Shown: positions 44,775 to 53,934 of the stretch, piece by piece
Layout of the letters: each line of letters opens with the position of its first letter
Numbering within the stretch: the stretch's first letter is position 1
NCBI GenBank assembly: GCA_004020545.1
Contig: SAQE01000016.1
Coordinates: forward strand, 33,825 to 97,824
Length of the DNA stretch: 64,000 nucleotides
Direction of reading: 5' to 3'
Source: Mesorhizobium sp.
GTDB lineage: Bacteria; Pseudomonadota; Alphaproteobacteria; Rhizobiales; Rhizobiaceae
Notes under the pieces: generated by a model
Databases searched by the model: none
Told to the model about the DNA's origin: nothing
What the model saw: the letters and a program-made list of their open reading frames with translations, nothing else
Position numbers and translations under genes: made by a program

Positions 44775-45588
44775 AGCTTTTCTCCACTTCGCTGCGCAGC
44801 GATGACCAGATGTTGCGATAGAGATCCATGAAGCGTGGATCGAGCTTGATTTCAGCGACATCGCGGGGGCGTCGGAGATCGACGGGGAAGCTGTCGATCA
44901 CGTGCGAGCGCGGTCCGGCGGCAAGCACCACGACCCGATCCCCGAGAGCGATCGCCTCCTCAAGGTCGTGCGTGATCATCACCACGGCACGCCGTTCCTC
45001 CTGCCAAAGCCGCAACAGCTCATTCTGCATCAGGTGGCGGGTATGGATGTCGAGTGCCGAAAAAGGCTCGTCCATCAGGATGACCTTGGGGCCAGTAATC
45101 AGTGCCTGCGCCATCTGCACGCGCTTGCGCTGTCCGCCGGAAAGCTGATGCGGGTAGCGATGCTCGAAGCCCTTCAGGCCAACCTTCGCCAGCCACTTCA
45201 TCGACTGTTCGCGCCGTTCGGCAGCGCCTGTGCCCTTGAACATGGGGCCAAGTTCGACATTCTCGAGTGCAGTCTTCCAAGGAAGCAGTGCATCCTGCTG
45301 GAACAGATAGCCGATATCGTTTTGGATGCCGCGTACCGGCTGACCCTCAATCGCGACAGTACCGCTTGAGGGCTTCAGCAGCCCGGCAATCGCGTTAAGA
45401 ATCGTGCTCTTGCCGCAGCCGGTCGGCCCAACGATCGCGAGAAACTCGCCATCGGCGACAGCCAAGTTCACATTCTGCACGGCCACATAGGCGCCAAAGG
45501 ACATGGTGACCTTGTCGATGGAAACCATCGGCTTCGCATGATGCGGACTGTTCGTCGGGGATACGGTTTTCACTACGGCCAATGCCAT
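44758..45588 (-). CDS. NitT/TauT-family ABC transporter ATP-binding protein (SsuB/TauB-like)
   Basis: 276 residues with the ribosome binding site GGAGGAGG next to ATG 45588. Walker A GPTGCGKST at 54-62, Q-loop YLFQQDALLPW (the LLPW motif typical of SsuB/TauB ATPases), signature LSGGQRKR, Walker B VILMDEPFSALD and switch His in MITHDLEEA. It energises the permease encoded by the overlapping downstream gene. 12 bases separate it from the binding-protein gene. Cytoplasmic. Confidence 0.92.
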   Translation of the reverse strand: MALAVVKTVSPTNSPHHAKPMVSIDKVTMSFGAYVAVQNVNLAVADGEFLAIVGPTGCGKSTILNAIAGLLKPSSGTVAIEGQPVRGIQNDIGYLFQQDALLPWKTALENVELGPMFKGTGAAERREQSMKWLAKVGLKGFEHRYPHQLSGGQRKRVQMAQALITGPKVILMDEPFSALDIHTRHLMQNELLRLWQEERRAVVMITHDLEEAIALGDRVVVLAAGPRSHVIDSFPVDLRRPRDVAEIKLDPRFMDLYRNIWSSLRSEVEKSYERHD

Positions 45589-45600
45589 GACCTCCTCCTG

Positions 45601-46602
45601 TCAGTTGGCGGCGACGTTCGGGACTTTGTCGACGAATTCGTTCGTGTAGGTTTTCTTAAGGTCGATCTCAGCCGCTGCGACTTTTTCGTTGAAGCTCTTT
45701 AGGACCGCGAGCGGAGTCTTGATATCTTCCTCGTTGATACGGCCGTCCTTCGAGAAGATCGCCTTCGCGTTCTCTACCGCCTTGACATAGGTTTCACGAT
45801 CGCCGGAGATGAACTCCTTCGGCAACTTGTCGACGATCTCTTCCGCGGAGTGACTATTCATCCACTCCAGCGCCTTGACCGTCGCATTCGTGACCTTCTG
45901 GACTGTTTCCGGATTTTTCTCGATATAGCTCTGTGTGGCATAGAGGACGGAGGTTGGGTAAATCCCTCCATAGATCGCCTTGGCACCCTCGTCGCTGCGC
46001 CCATCTATCAGGATCTTGCCGACGCCCTTGGCGGCGATGAAGGTTGCCGCCGGGTCGTAGTTGACGAGGAGGTCGACCTTGCCCTGTTCGAGGGCCGCGA
46101 CGGCGGCAGACCCGGAGCCAACGCCGATCAGCGAGACGTCGTTCGCGGACAAGCCGTTGCGCTGCAGGTAATAGCGGACGAAGAAATCGGAAGACGAGCC
46201 TGGCGAGGTGATCCCGATTTTTGCGCCTTTGATCGTTTCCGGTTTTGCCGGGTCGAAAGTGCTGTTCTTGCCGCCAGCCAACACGAGCCCGGAATTGCGG
46301 GCGAGCTGCACGAACGCCACGACAGCCTTCTTTTGCGCCTGCATCTGGATCGTATGGTCGTAGAAGCCGACGGCGATATCCGTCGAGCCGGCGACAAGGG
46401 CCTGAAGCGTCTTCGACCCACCCGATGCGAAGTTCTCGACGGTCACCTCCAGGCCTTCCTTTTCATATAGGCCAAGCCCCTGGGCGACCGGAAAGGGAAG
46501 ATTGTTGAGATTGTACGAGCCGACGCTGATGCGGACCGGATCCGCGAACGCGGAACCGGCAAACACGACGGTTGCCGCGAGGGCGAGCATGAGCTTGCGC
46601 AT
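45601..46602 (-). CDS. NitT/TauT-family ABC transporter binding protein (NMT1/SsuA-like)
   Basis: 333 residues from ATG 46602 (AGGAGGAG upstream). The signal peptide is cut after SAFA near residue 20. Mature start VRISVGSYNLNNLPFPVAQGLGLYEKEGLEV, ASGGSKTLQALVAGSTDIAVG and a type II binding fold with VNYDPAATF at the hinge resemble SsuA, TauA and NMT1-like proteins. It is the second gene of the operon, 45 bases after the PrpF-like gene. Ligand unknown; an aromatic or unsaturated dicarboxylic acid fits the neighbour. Confidence 0.9.
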   Translation of the reverse strand: MRKLMLALAATVVFAGSAFADPVRISVGSYNLNNLPFPVAQGLGLYEKEGLEVTVENFASGGSKTLQALVAGSTDIAVGFYDHTIQMQAQKKAVVAFVQLARNSGLVLAGGKNSTFDPAKPETIKGAKIGITSPGSSSDFFVRYYLQRNGLSANDVSLIGVGSGSAAVAALEQGKVDLLVNYDPAATFIAAKGVGKILIDGRSDEGAKAIYGGIYPTSVLYATQSYIEKNPETVQKVTNATVKALEWMNSHSAEEIVDKLPKEFISGDRETYVKAVENAKAIFSKDGRINEEDIKTPLAVLKSFNEKVAAAEIDLKKTYTNEFVDKVPNVAAN

Positions 46603-46647
46603 GATATTCTCCTCCTATTGGTGGCGCCCTCCCGGCGGCCACGGTTA

Positions 46648-47745
46648 TTATGCCGCGCAACCCAATTGCGGGACAGGTTTTGCAAATACATGTCCTTCGA
46701 ACAGCCGGCGGGCGGTGCGAAGGATTCCGGCGACGACTTTGCCGTCCCTTTCATACAGCTTGACGTCCAGGTGGCCGCTTGGGTGCTCTATGGAAAGCAC
46801 GACTGGAGGGATCCGCCGGCCGATCAGAAGCGAAGCAACGGTATCCTGGCTGATACAGGCCGTGGCGATCCCCACGGCGCCCGTGGTTGCGAGCGACGGG
46901 TGACATTGATGCGGCATGAAATACCGCACGCTGATGTCGCCTCCCGACTTTGGCCGGGAAATCAGCACCGGCTTCGGCGTTACCTGATTGCATACATCCC
47001 CAAGGCCCATCCGTTCGCCGGCAGCGATGCGCAGCTTCTCCAGCCGTCCCAGCAACTCCTTATCAGCATTGAGTTCAGCCGCTGATTCGAAGCCCGTTGC
47101 GCCGACCGAGTCTGCCTCGATCAACATCATCGGCATTGCGCAGTCGATGCAGGTGACAACCACACCATCGATCATGTCTACTGGATTGCCAGTGGGAAAA
47201 AGCTGTCCGGTGCGGGCCCCCGCTGCGTCCATGAAGGTCAATGCGATCGGCGCTCCACGGCCGGGCACGCCGTCGATCGCAGCTTCACCGAGATAGGAGA
47301 CGCTGCCGTTTGGAGTGGGAACTTCGGCCTCGATCAGCTTGCTGGTGTTGACGTTATGGATCCGAACGAGCGTCGTGTCTCCACGAGCCGGGACAAGTCC
47401 AGCTTCAATGGCAAACGGGCCGACCGCGGCCAGCATGTTGCCGCAGTTCGGGGAGGTGTCGACAATCTGCTGGTCGACCCGCACCTGGGCAAACAGATAA
47501 TCCACGTCGGCGCCTGGAATGCTGGCAGGCCCGACGATGGCCACCTTGCTCGTAACCGGATTGCCGCCACCGATGCCGTCTATCTGCAACGGATGACCCG
47601 AGCCCATAACGGACAGTAGGATCTTGTCCCGCTCGATGGCGTCCGCAGGAAGATCGTTTGCCAGGAAGAACGGACCTTTTGAGGTGCCGCCTCTCATTAG
47701 AACGCAAGGGATAGCCAACAGGTCATTCATCGCTTGTGCTTGCAT
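46648..47745 (-). CDS. 4-oxalomesaconate tautomerase-like protein (PrpF/DUF453 family, GalD/LigU-like)
   Basis: 365 residues from ATG 47745, or 360 from ATG 47730; neither has a convincing ribosome binding site. IPCVLMRGGTSKGPFF, GSGHPLQIDGIGGGNPVTSK, VDTSPNCGNML (with Cys101) and MPHQCHPSLATTGAVG match GalD, which tautomerises 4-oxalomesaconate in gallate degradation, and LigU, the isomerase of lignin-derived aromatic catabolism. The diaminopimelate-epimerase-like fold moves a proton between carbon atoms. It leads an operon with a NitT/TauT-type importer and is divergent from a LysR gene. No gallate dioxygenase or hydratase gene is nearby, so the physiological substrate is inferred. Confidence 0.87.
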   Translation of the reverse strand: MQAQAMNDLLAIPCVLMRGGTSKGPFFLANDLPADAIERDKILLSVMGSGHPLQIDGIGGGNPVTSKVAIVGPASIPGADVDYLFAQVRVDQQIVDTSPNCGNMLAAVGPFAIEAGLVPARGDTTLVRIHNVNTSKLIEAEVPTPNGSVSYLGEAAIDGVPGRGAPIALTFMDAAGARTGQLFPTGNPVDMIDGVVVTCIDCAMPMMLIEADSVGATGFESAAELNADKELLGRLEKLRIAAGERMGLGDVCNQVTPKPVLISRPKSGGDISVRYFMPHQCHPSLATTGAVGIATACISQDTVASLLIGRRIPPVVLSIEHPSGHLDVKLYERDGKVVAGILRTARRLFEGHVFAKPVPQLGCAA

Positions 47746-47845
47746 CAGAATTATGTCATCGCCGTATTAATAGGCGCTCTTTGATCCAATTATCGGAAAA
47801 CACATTTATTTTGTGAAATGCTAAGAATCAGGGGATTGATGCAAA
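47746..47845. promoter_or_regulatory. Divergent promoter region with a LysR-type palindrome candidate
   Basis: 100 bases separate the PrpF-like operon from the divergent LysR gene. The region is AT-rich compared with its surroundings. It contains CACA at 47801-47804 and TGTG at 47812-47815, a short inverted repeat of the T-N11-A kind bound by LysR proteins. This is a visual candidate only; no footprint or conservation evidence is available. Confidence 0.35.
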
Positions 47846-48745
47846 ATGAGCATTAATTGCGAGATCCTTGACCTTCGAGCCTTCCTAAGCGTCGTAGAGT
47901 TGGAGAGCTTTCATCGCGCGGCCGAAGCTCTGCATCTGTCACAGCCCGCGTTGAGCCGCCGCATTCAAAAATTGGAGCAGGCTATCGGAGCGCCCATTTT
48001 GGAACGGACAACCCGGCACGTATCCGCGACGGCTCTCGGTACAGAACTCGTGCCGCTCGTGCGACGCATGCTGGAGGAGTTTGACGGCTCTCTGTTTGCT
48101 GTGCGTGACGTTGGAACCAACCGAGGTGGATTGGTGACGATCGCGTGCCTCCCCACCGCAGCATTCTACTTCCTGCCGACCGTCATCCGACAGTTCAATG
48201 AGGAGTACCCGAACATCCGTTTTCGCATCCTCGACTTGCCGGCGACCGACGGTCTTCAAGCCGTGGCGCGCGGGGAGGTGGAGTTCGGCATAAACATCAT
48301 GGGCACGTCGGATCCGGACCTGACCTTTGATCGGCTCGCGGAAGACCCATTTGTGCTTGCAGCGCGGAAGGATCACCCTCTGGCTGCCAAACCATCGGTC
48401 GGCTGGGCGGAACTAGAGCCCTATCATCTGATCACGGTTCATCGATCAAGCGGCAACAGAACGCTGCTCGACGCGGCACTGGCAAAATCGAACATCAAGC
48501 TTCGCTGGTTCTACGAGGTAACCCATCTGTCCACCTCCCTCGGGCTGGTGGAGGCAGGCCTCGGGATTTCCGTTCTGCCACGAATGGCAACCCCGGGAGA
48601 AGACCATCCGTTTCTGATCACCCGCCCCATCCGCAATCCCGAGATATCACGCACGATCGGCGTGGTTCGCCGTCGCGGCGGCACCTTGTCGCCGGCGGCA
48701 GAGCGATTCCTTAAGATGCTGATAGGTTTATGGGGCAGTGATTGA
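47846..48745 (+). CDS. LysR-family transcriptional regulator
   Basis: 299 residues from ATG 47846. The helix-turn-helix (FLSVVELESFHRAAEALHLS, QPALSRRIQKLEQAIGAPIL) is at about 10-65, and a periplasmic-binding-like effector domain follows. Divergent from the PrpF-like/NitT operon, which it most likely controls in response to an aromatic- or dicarboxylate-type inducer. The 361 bases after it (48746-49106) hold no recognised gene. Confidence 0.9.
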   Translation: MSINCEILDLRAFLSVVELESFHRAAEALHLSQPALSRRIQKLEQAIGAPILERTTRHVSATALGTELVPLVRRMLEEFDGSLFAVRDVGTNRGGLVTIACLPTAAFYFLPTVIRQFNEEYPNIRFRILDLPATDGLQAVARGEVEFGINIMGTSDPDLTFDRLAEDPFVLAARKDHPLAAKPSVGWAELEPYHLITVHRSSGNRTLLDAALAKSNIKLRWFYEVTHLSTSLGLVEAGLGISVLPRMATPGEDHPFLITRPIRNPEISRTIGVVRRRGGTLSPAAERFLKMLIGLWGSD

Positions 48746-49106
48746 GAGGCGCTAGGAAATCGCCAGCCGTAAAACCAGAAGCCTTATGCGGCCAGAAAGG
48801 AGTCGGTACCGCTTGCGGAAAAACTAGTTCTCTTCCTGGTCCTCAGGTTCGCCAGGCCATGCGAGAGAATACGAAGGAAATGGGTTGGCGAACCATCCGC
48901 TAACGAATTGATTTCCTGTAGAAAACATTGACCCTCAGCGACTAACAAAGTCGTTGTTCGCCAATGGGTTACGAAGCAGTTCGCCAAAGTTGATTCAAGA
49001 AGCTGATCCGGCCACTCGACGACCGCATTATTTTCTCCGAATGGCAGCTTTTAGGCTGCCAATAGCAGTTGATTGAAATCGAGCGATCCGGCCCGCACCT
49101 CCTCAA
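48746..49106. other. 361-base stretch with no recognised gene
   Basis: A 67-codon minus-strand frame at 48784-48987 has no recognised domain. The stretch is less GC-rich than the flanking genes. No clear terminator with a T-tract or known repeat was seen. Confidence 0.35.
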
Positions 49107-49919
49107 TCAGGCAAGGAAGCGGACCACGCCCCCGTCCACACGCAGAGCCGCACCGGAGGTTGCCGATGCCTGCTCCGAGCAGACGTAGACGATCATGTTG
49201 GCGACCTCATCGGTCGTCGCGAAGCGCTGAATGAGGGTGGTCGGACGCATCGCCTTTAGGAAACCTTGCTCGGCTTCCTCCTGGGTGATTCCGTTCGCCT
49301 CCGCCTGCTTCGCCATGAAGTTGCCCAGGATCTCGGACCGCGTCGGACCGGGCAGGACCGCGTTGACGGTAACACCCGTGCCCGCCACCGCTTCGGCCAG
49401 GCCGCGCGAAACCGCAAGCTGCGCGGTCTTGGAGACGCCGTAGTCGATCATCTCCTTGGGAATGTTGATCGCGGACTCGCTGCTGACGAACACAACCCGT
49501 CCCCAGCACCTGCGCGCCATGCGCGGCAGGTAATGGCGCGACAGGCGTACCCCGCTCATCACATTCAGCTGGAATAGGCCAAGCCAGTCCTCGTCGGGGA
49601 TCTTCGCGATGTCCTCGATGCCGTTGTAGTCCCGGATGTAAGCCGTACCCGCGTTGTTCACGAGGATATCGGCATCCGGCACCTGCGCGATCAAGGCCTC
49701 GCTACCCTCGGGGCTAGCCAGGTCCGCGGCGATGCCCGAAATATTGCTTCCGGGAATGGCCTGCTGCATCTGCCGCACCGCCTCGTCGACACGGGCATTC
49801 CCGCGACCATTGATCACGACCGAGGCGCCGGCGCGTGCCAGCCCTTCGGCGGTGGCGCGGCCGATGCCGGCGGTCGACCCGGTCACGATCGCCCTACGGC
49901 CACTAAGATTGATGTTCAT
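49107..49919 (-). CDS. Short-chain dehydrogenase/reductase (FabG-like)
   Basis: 270 residues: cofactor motif TGSTAGIG, basic NGRGNARV suggesting NADP, NNAG, catalytic Ser in SSESA, Tyr and Lys in YGVSKTA, and PGPTRS after beta-6. The insert before the end (EANGITQEEAEQGFLK) is longer than in FabG. It is the last gene of a four-gene minus-strand cluster, overlapping the SRPBCC gene by 17 bases. It reduces or oxidises an unknown carbonyl compound. Confidence 0.9.
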   Translation of the reverse strand: MNINLSGRRAIVTGSTAGIGRATAEGLARAGASVVINGRGNARVDEAVRQMQQAIPGSNISGIAADLASPEGSEALIAQVPDADILVNNAGTAYIRDYNGIEDIAKIPDEDWLGLFQLNVMSGVRLSRHYLPRMARRCWGRVVFVSSESAINIPKEMIDYGVSKTAQLAVSRGLAEAVAGTGVTVNAVLPGPTRSEILGNFMAKQAEANGITQEEAEQGFLKAMRPTTLIQRFATTDEVANMIVYVCSEQASATSGAALRVDGGVVRFLA

Positions 49920-50469
49920 CGTGAGTTTCTCTTGCTTGGTGTCCTAATTCTGAGTTTGCCGGGGGACAGTCATACGTGCGTGCAATGGCCGCCTCGGCTG
50001 CGCGGGCGAGGCTTTCGACCCAGTCCTGATGGTAGCGGTATAGCGCGCCGGGATGTTTGCGGCCTAGCTCCTCAAGGAACCAGGGACCTTGCTGCGTTTC
50101 CTCGGTCAGCACATGACAGCCGTCATCGGTCGGAGTGATCACCCAGCCGTGGTAAGCGCTCGAGCCGGTGTCATCGCCATCGACCGTCGTTGCCCAGGCG
50201 AGCCTGCGAAACGGCTCGCACTCCGTCACGACCAGGCTCATCGGGAATCCGACCGTCACCCGGCTATATCGCGTTCCGAGTGCCAGTTCCCGCTTGCCGG
50301 TCAGGATCTTGACCTGGTCTTCGGCGGGAAAGTAGCTGGACCAGTTCTCGGCCTCGACGAGCAGCTTCCAGACCACTTCGGGCGGCGCCTTCACGTCGAT
50401 GTCGTTGAGCGCGTAGATGGCCGAGGTCTTGGGATCGTACTTCTCGGGCCAGATCACGTGATCGTACAT
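49903..50469 (-). CDS. SRPBCC-family (START/Bet v1-like) protein
   Basis: 188 residues. The helix-grip fold is indicated by IDVKAPPEVVWKLLVEAENW at the start, VTECEPFRRLAWAT in the sheet and a long C-terminal helix (YRYHQDWVESLARAAE). Such proteins bind hydrophobic ligands; some are polyketide cyclases or stress proteins, but no catalytic residue is apparent here. It overlaps the SDR by 17 bases and follows the F420-reductase-like gene by 3 bases, so the cluster is translationally coupled. Its role is inferred to be handling a small hydrophobic compound that the SDRs modify. Confidence 0.8.
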   Translation of the reverse strand: MYDHVIWPEKYDPKTSAIYALNDIDVKAPPEVVWKLLVEAENWSSYFPAEDQVKILTGKRELALGTRYSRVTVGFPMSLVVTECEPFRRLAWATTVDGDDTGSSAYHGWVITPTDDGCHVLTEETQQGPWFLEELGRKHPGALYRYHQDWVESLARAAEAAIARTYDCPPANSELGHQARETHDEHQS

Positions 50470-50472
50470 CGA

Positions 50473-51072
50473 TTACTGCTCCTTCTTGAACAGATCCTGG
50501 AAGATCAGCTGGCCCCAAGTGCGGCCGCGTGCGTGCACCAGCGCGCCGCCCTCGTTGAGCTTTCCCAGCTTGATGGGTGCGAACCCGAGTTGTTTGGCCA
50601 AGGCCGCAACGTGAGCGGTCGCGTCCTCGTCGTCGCTCGACAGAAAGACGACCCGATGGCCGCCCTCGACGACCGGATCGGTAGCCAGGGTGGCCGCAAT
50701 CAGGTGATTGAACCCTTTCACGAGCTTGGCGCCGGTGAACGCCTGCGCGACGAAGGCGGAGGACGGGAGGCGGTCCAGCTCTTCGGGGACTGGAAACGCG
50801 TTCGTCGCGTCGATGACTGTCTTGCCTTCCCAACTCGGCAGAGCCTTCGCAACGTCGCGATGATCCCCGAACGGAACCGCCAAGATGATCGTGTCGGCCT
50901 CGAGTGCTTCCCGCAGCGACTTGGCGACGACCGTGGGTCCAATCGCCCGGGCCTGCGGCGCCAACGCCTCGGGCGGCCGGCGGCTCGCGACGGTCACGTC
51001 GATGTTTTTACGGGCGAAGGCGTGGGCGAGGGCCTGGCCTACCTTACCGAATCCTACAATCGCATAGCTCAT
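50473..51072 (-). CDS. NADPH-dependent F420 reductase-like dinucleotide-binding protein
   Basis: 199 residues from ATG 51072 with GGAGAAG upstream; the frame is open earlier. YAIVGFGKVGQALAHAF is the dinucleotide motif, DVTVASRRPPE suggests NADP binding, IDATNAFPVPE and FVAQAFTGAKLVKGFNHL follow, and the protein ends in a helical tail. Proteins of this size (Fno/YpdG-like) transfer hydride between NADPH and a flavin, or act on unknown substrates; F420 is not expected in rhizobia. Cytoplasmic, in the four-gene unit with two SDRs and an SRPBCC protein. Confidence 0.8.
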   Translation of the reverse strand: MSYAIVGFGKVGQALAHAFARKNIDVTVASRRPPEALAPQARAIGPTVVAKSLREALEADTIILAVPFGDHRDVAKALPSWEGKTVIDATNAFPVPEELDRLPSSAFVAQAFTGAKLVKGFNHLIAATLATDPVVEGGHRVVFLSSDDEDATAHVAALAKQLGFAPIKLGKLNEGGALVHARGRTWGQLIFQDLFKKEQ

Positions 51073-51112
51073 AATACTTCTCCGATCCGTGTTGGTATTG
51101 TTTCCCAACCTT

Positions 51113-51847
51113 TCAGATGGCCGAGAAGCCTCCGTCGACAGACAACTCCAGCCCATTCACGAAGCTCGAATCGTCTGAAGCGAGAAACAGCGCGGCCGTC
51201 GCAATTTCCTCAGGACGCCCCATCTTTCCCCGCGGGATCAGGGATTCGAACATCCGCTTCCCCTCCTCGTCGAGAACTTGGTCCTGCATCGGTGTGGCGA
51301 TCGGCCCCGGGTGCAGCACGTTCACCCGGATATTCCTGCCCTTCAGCTCGTTGAGCCACCCGCGTGCGAATGCGTGCAACGCCGCCTTGCTCGCCGCATA
51401 CACGCTGTAACCAGGAAAACCTTTCACCGAAGCAACTGATCCGGTCATGAAGATCGATCCGCCATCGTTGAACAGCGGCAATGCCTTTTGCACCGTAAAC
51501 AGCGTGCCGCGCGTATTCAGGCCGAAGGTCGCATCGAAATGCTGCTCGGTAATCTCGCCCAGTGGGACGGCTTCGCCCGTGCCGGCGCTCGCATACAGGA
51601 CGTCGATCTTGCCCTTTTCCCGCTTGACTGTATCGAACAGGCGGTCGAGGTCGCCGAGATTGGCCGCATCGCCGCGCACGCCGGTCACGTTCCGGCCAAT
51701 CAGCCTGATGGCCTCGTCGAGCGCCTCCTGCCTCCGACCCGTGATGAAAACGTAGGCGCCTTCTTCAACGAACCGCTTGGCGCTCGCCAGCGCCATGCCG
51801 CTCGATCCACCTGTGATGACTGCAACCTTACCCTCAAGCTTTCCCAT
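51113..51847 (-). CDS. Short-chain dehydrogenase/reductase (glucose 1-dehydrogenase-like)
   Basis: 244 residues from ATG 51847 with AAGGAG upstream. Cofactor motif TGGSSGMALA (Gly-X-X-X-Gly-Met variant), TGRRQEA with two Arg suggesting NADP, ASAGTG, catalytic Ser in TGSVAS, Tyr and Lys in YAASKAA, and PGPIATPM. It is the first gene of the minus-strand cluster, divergent from the LysR at 52115 across 267 bases. Such clusters are often induced by reactive aldehydes or quinones, but that is only an analogy. Confidence 0.9.
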   Translation of the reverse strand: MGKLEGKVAVITGGSSGMALASAKRFVEEGAYVFITGRRQEALDEAIRLIGRNVTGVRGDAANLGDLDRLFDTVKREKGKIDVLYASAGTGEAVPLGEITEQHFDATFGLNTRGTLFTVQKALPLFNDGGSIFMTGSVASVKGFPGYSVYAASKAALHAFARGWLNELKGRNIRVNVLHPGPIATPMQDQVLDEEGKRMFESLIPRGKMGRPEEIATAALFLASDDSSFVNGLELSVDGGFSAI

Positions 51848-52114
51848 GACTTCTCCTTTCGTGGTGTCGGGACAGCATCTGCCTCCGAGAACCTCGAAAT
51901 GGGTCCGCCGGCATCAGTTGTTGAGTGCGGAAGCGCGCACATCGGTGGTGCGAAATCGATCCGGCTGGACGGCTGACGCCAGCCGCGACGATCGGTGTCC
52001 GCCGTTCGGAATTGGGCCGCGCCCGTCGACATAGGCTAGGACATCGTCCGTACTGCTGTTCGATATGTTAGATACGGGCTTTGGAAGGCGCACCCCGCGG
52101 TGCGGGATTGCACC

Positions 52115-53011
52115 ATGATCGACTGGGATGACGTTCGCTACTTTCTTGCCGTCGCGCGTGGGGGCTCCGTCCGAGCCGCCGCCGGGCGCCTCGGGGTGAA
52201 TCACTCGACCGTGCTGCGACGCATCGCCCAGCTCGAGGAACGCCTCGGGGCGCAGATGTTCGAAAAGCTGCCTTCGGGCTACCGCCTGACGGCTGCGGGC
52301 GAGGAGGTCCTCGAGCTCGCGAACCAGATGGAAGCGTCGTCGCACCAGCTGGAGACGCGCGTCTTCGGTCGCGACCAGAGCGTGCGCGGGCTTCTGCGGG
52401 TGACGTTGGCTCCGACCCTTGCGACACATCTGCTAATGCCGGACCTCGCCGATTTCGCGCTTCTGCATCCGGACATCGAGATGGAGATCGTGTCGTCCGG
52501 CGAGCTGGCAAATCTGACCAACCGAGAGGCCGATATCGCGATCCGCGTCGTTTACGACCGCAAAACCCTGCCGCTCAATCTTCACGGTCTGAAGGGACCG
52601 GATGTATTCGGCGGTATCTACATGTCCCGCGATCGACTGGTCGCGAGGCGTGCGGGCGCGCCTGATCCCATCCGCTGGATCGTCATAAGCATTCATGGAA
52701 TCCCGGACTGGGCCCACGAGGGTGAGGTTCGCACCGCCGAGGTTCCGTTCAGGGTCACGGATGCCGAGGCGCAGATCGTCGCGGTGCGGCAGGGGCTCGG
52801 GATGACGACGCTGCCGTGCTTTGTGGGAGATGCCGACCCCCTACTGGTGAGGGTGCCGGGTACCAACCTGCACATGTACGGAACGCTCTGGCTTCTCACA
52901 CAGGGGGAGGCACGCAAGACGAAGCGCGTGCGGCTCTTCACTGAGTTCGTATCCCGCAGGCTCGCCGCCTACGCTCCGCTTCTCGCGGGGCTGTCTGTAT
53001 CGGGCGACTGA
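52115..53011 (+). CDS. LysR-family transcriptional regulator
   Basis: 298 residues from ATG 52115 (a GTG 15 bases earlier is an alternative). MIDWDDVRYFLAVARGGSVR, AAGRLGVNHSTVLRRIAQLE and the LysR effector domain are present; WDDVRYFLAVAR is the typical start of LysR regulators that sit divergently beside SDR genes. It very probably controls the 49107-51847 cluster. No strong ribosome binding site is visible. Confidence 0.9.
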   Translation: MIDWDDVRYFLAVARGGSVRAAAGRLGVNHSTVLRRIAQLEERLGAQMFEKLPSGYRLTAAGEEVLELANQMEASSHQLETRVFGRDQSVRGLLRVTLAPTLATHLLMPDLADFALLHPDIEMEIVSSGELANLTNREADIAIRVVYDRKTLPLNLHGLKGPDVFGGIYMSRDRLVARRAGAPDPIRWIVISIHGIPDWAHEGEVRTAEVPFRVTDAEAQIVAVRQGLGMTTLPCFVGDADPLLVRVPGTNLHMYGTLWLLTQGEARKTKRVRLFTEFVSRRLAAYAPLLAGLSVSGD

Positions 53012-53376
53012 TGCGTAGCAGGTCGCCCGCGACGCTTGCAGTGGACAGGTGCCTGCAAGCGGACATGCCCGGGACGTCGGAGCGCTTTGGTTGATGCGCT
53101 GGCTGGCCCCCGGACTACCGCGCCATTGCCGCGTTCCGGCACGACATCCGAAGACGTTCATGACGCTGTTCCCCGCGTCTCATCGTCGAGCTTGGTATCG
53201 GACAGAATCCGCTTAAGCCGTGTCCTCGTCCTCCAGCGCCTTCAGGCGTCCAGCCTCGGAGACATCCACCCCGCCGAAGGGCCTCTACACTAGCGGCTTT
53301 ATCCCAAGTCGCTGGCCATCCATCCCAACCGAGTCAGTACCTAGGCCAGGGCGCCGCAGGACGCCCCCCGTGGTGC
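53012..53376. other. Stretch without a recognisable gene
   Basis: Only short overlapping frames with arginine/serine-rich composition are found on either strand. It probably contains decayed sequence leading to the aminotransferase remnant at 53377. No tRNA or terminator with a T-tract was recognised. Confidence 0.35.
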
Positions 53377-53562
53377 GCAGGTACGATAGATTTCCACTGC
53401 CAACAGAAAGGGCTTCTGGTGCGCGCCCTTATCAACATGTGTGTGTCGCCCCCACTCATCATCACCCGAACTCAGATTGACACAATGGTCGCGGTGTTGC
53501 GTGAGGGGATCACATTAACCGCGAATGATCTGATAAATGAGGGGCTGTGGCGGCAACCTTGA
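53377..53562 (+). pseudogene. C-terminal remnant of a class III aminotransferase
   Basis: The plus-strand frame reads AGTIDFHCQQKGLLVRALIN, then a short stretch, then SPPLIITRTQIDTMVAVLRE and ends at the stop at 53562. This is the typical C-terminal region of omega-aminotransferases (GLLVR, then SPPLIIT, then the helix). Nothing recognisable of the rest of the enzyme precedes it, so it is a broken remnant. Upstream sequence is in-frame but unrelated. The 372 bases that follow, up to the acyl-CoA dehydrogenase gene, show no convincing gene either. Confidence 0.65.
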
Positions 53563-53934
53563 AGCCGTCTTGATCGGCTGGCATTAGCATGCCGTTCGGT
53601 CTCAGACCGAGGGCCGTCCCTTCCGGGTTCGTGAAGGGACCTCGCCAAAGAACTCTCGGTAGCGACCAGCAAAGCGGCCCCAATGGAAAAACCGTCGTGA
53701 AATTTCGCTTCGAAGTACATAGGTTGTTATGTCCTCCTACGCTTAGCAGAACCACCAGCCGAAGCGGAGGCTCCCGCCCGTCCATCCCGCCGGCGCCAAC
53801 CCACGGTCGGATTATGCGAGCATCCACGAGATCACCACGACCCTCGCAAGCATGCTTTGATTTCTTCCGGAAGGCTCCCCGCGAGTATCCTGATTGGGGA
53901 ACCGCTCTTGTCTTCCAGGCACCATAGGTAAACG

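Noticed and set aside
53510-53827. 105-codon minus-strand frame (and a 112-codon plus-strand one) downstream of the aminotransferase remnant
   Set aside because: A GGAGGA precedes one possible start at 53720, but no domain is recognisable and the overlapping frames are equally long; evidence is too weak.
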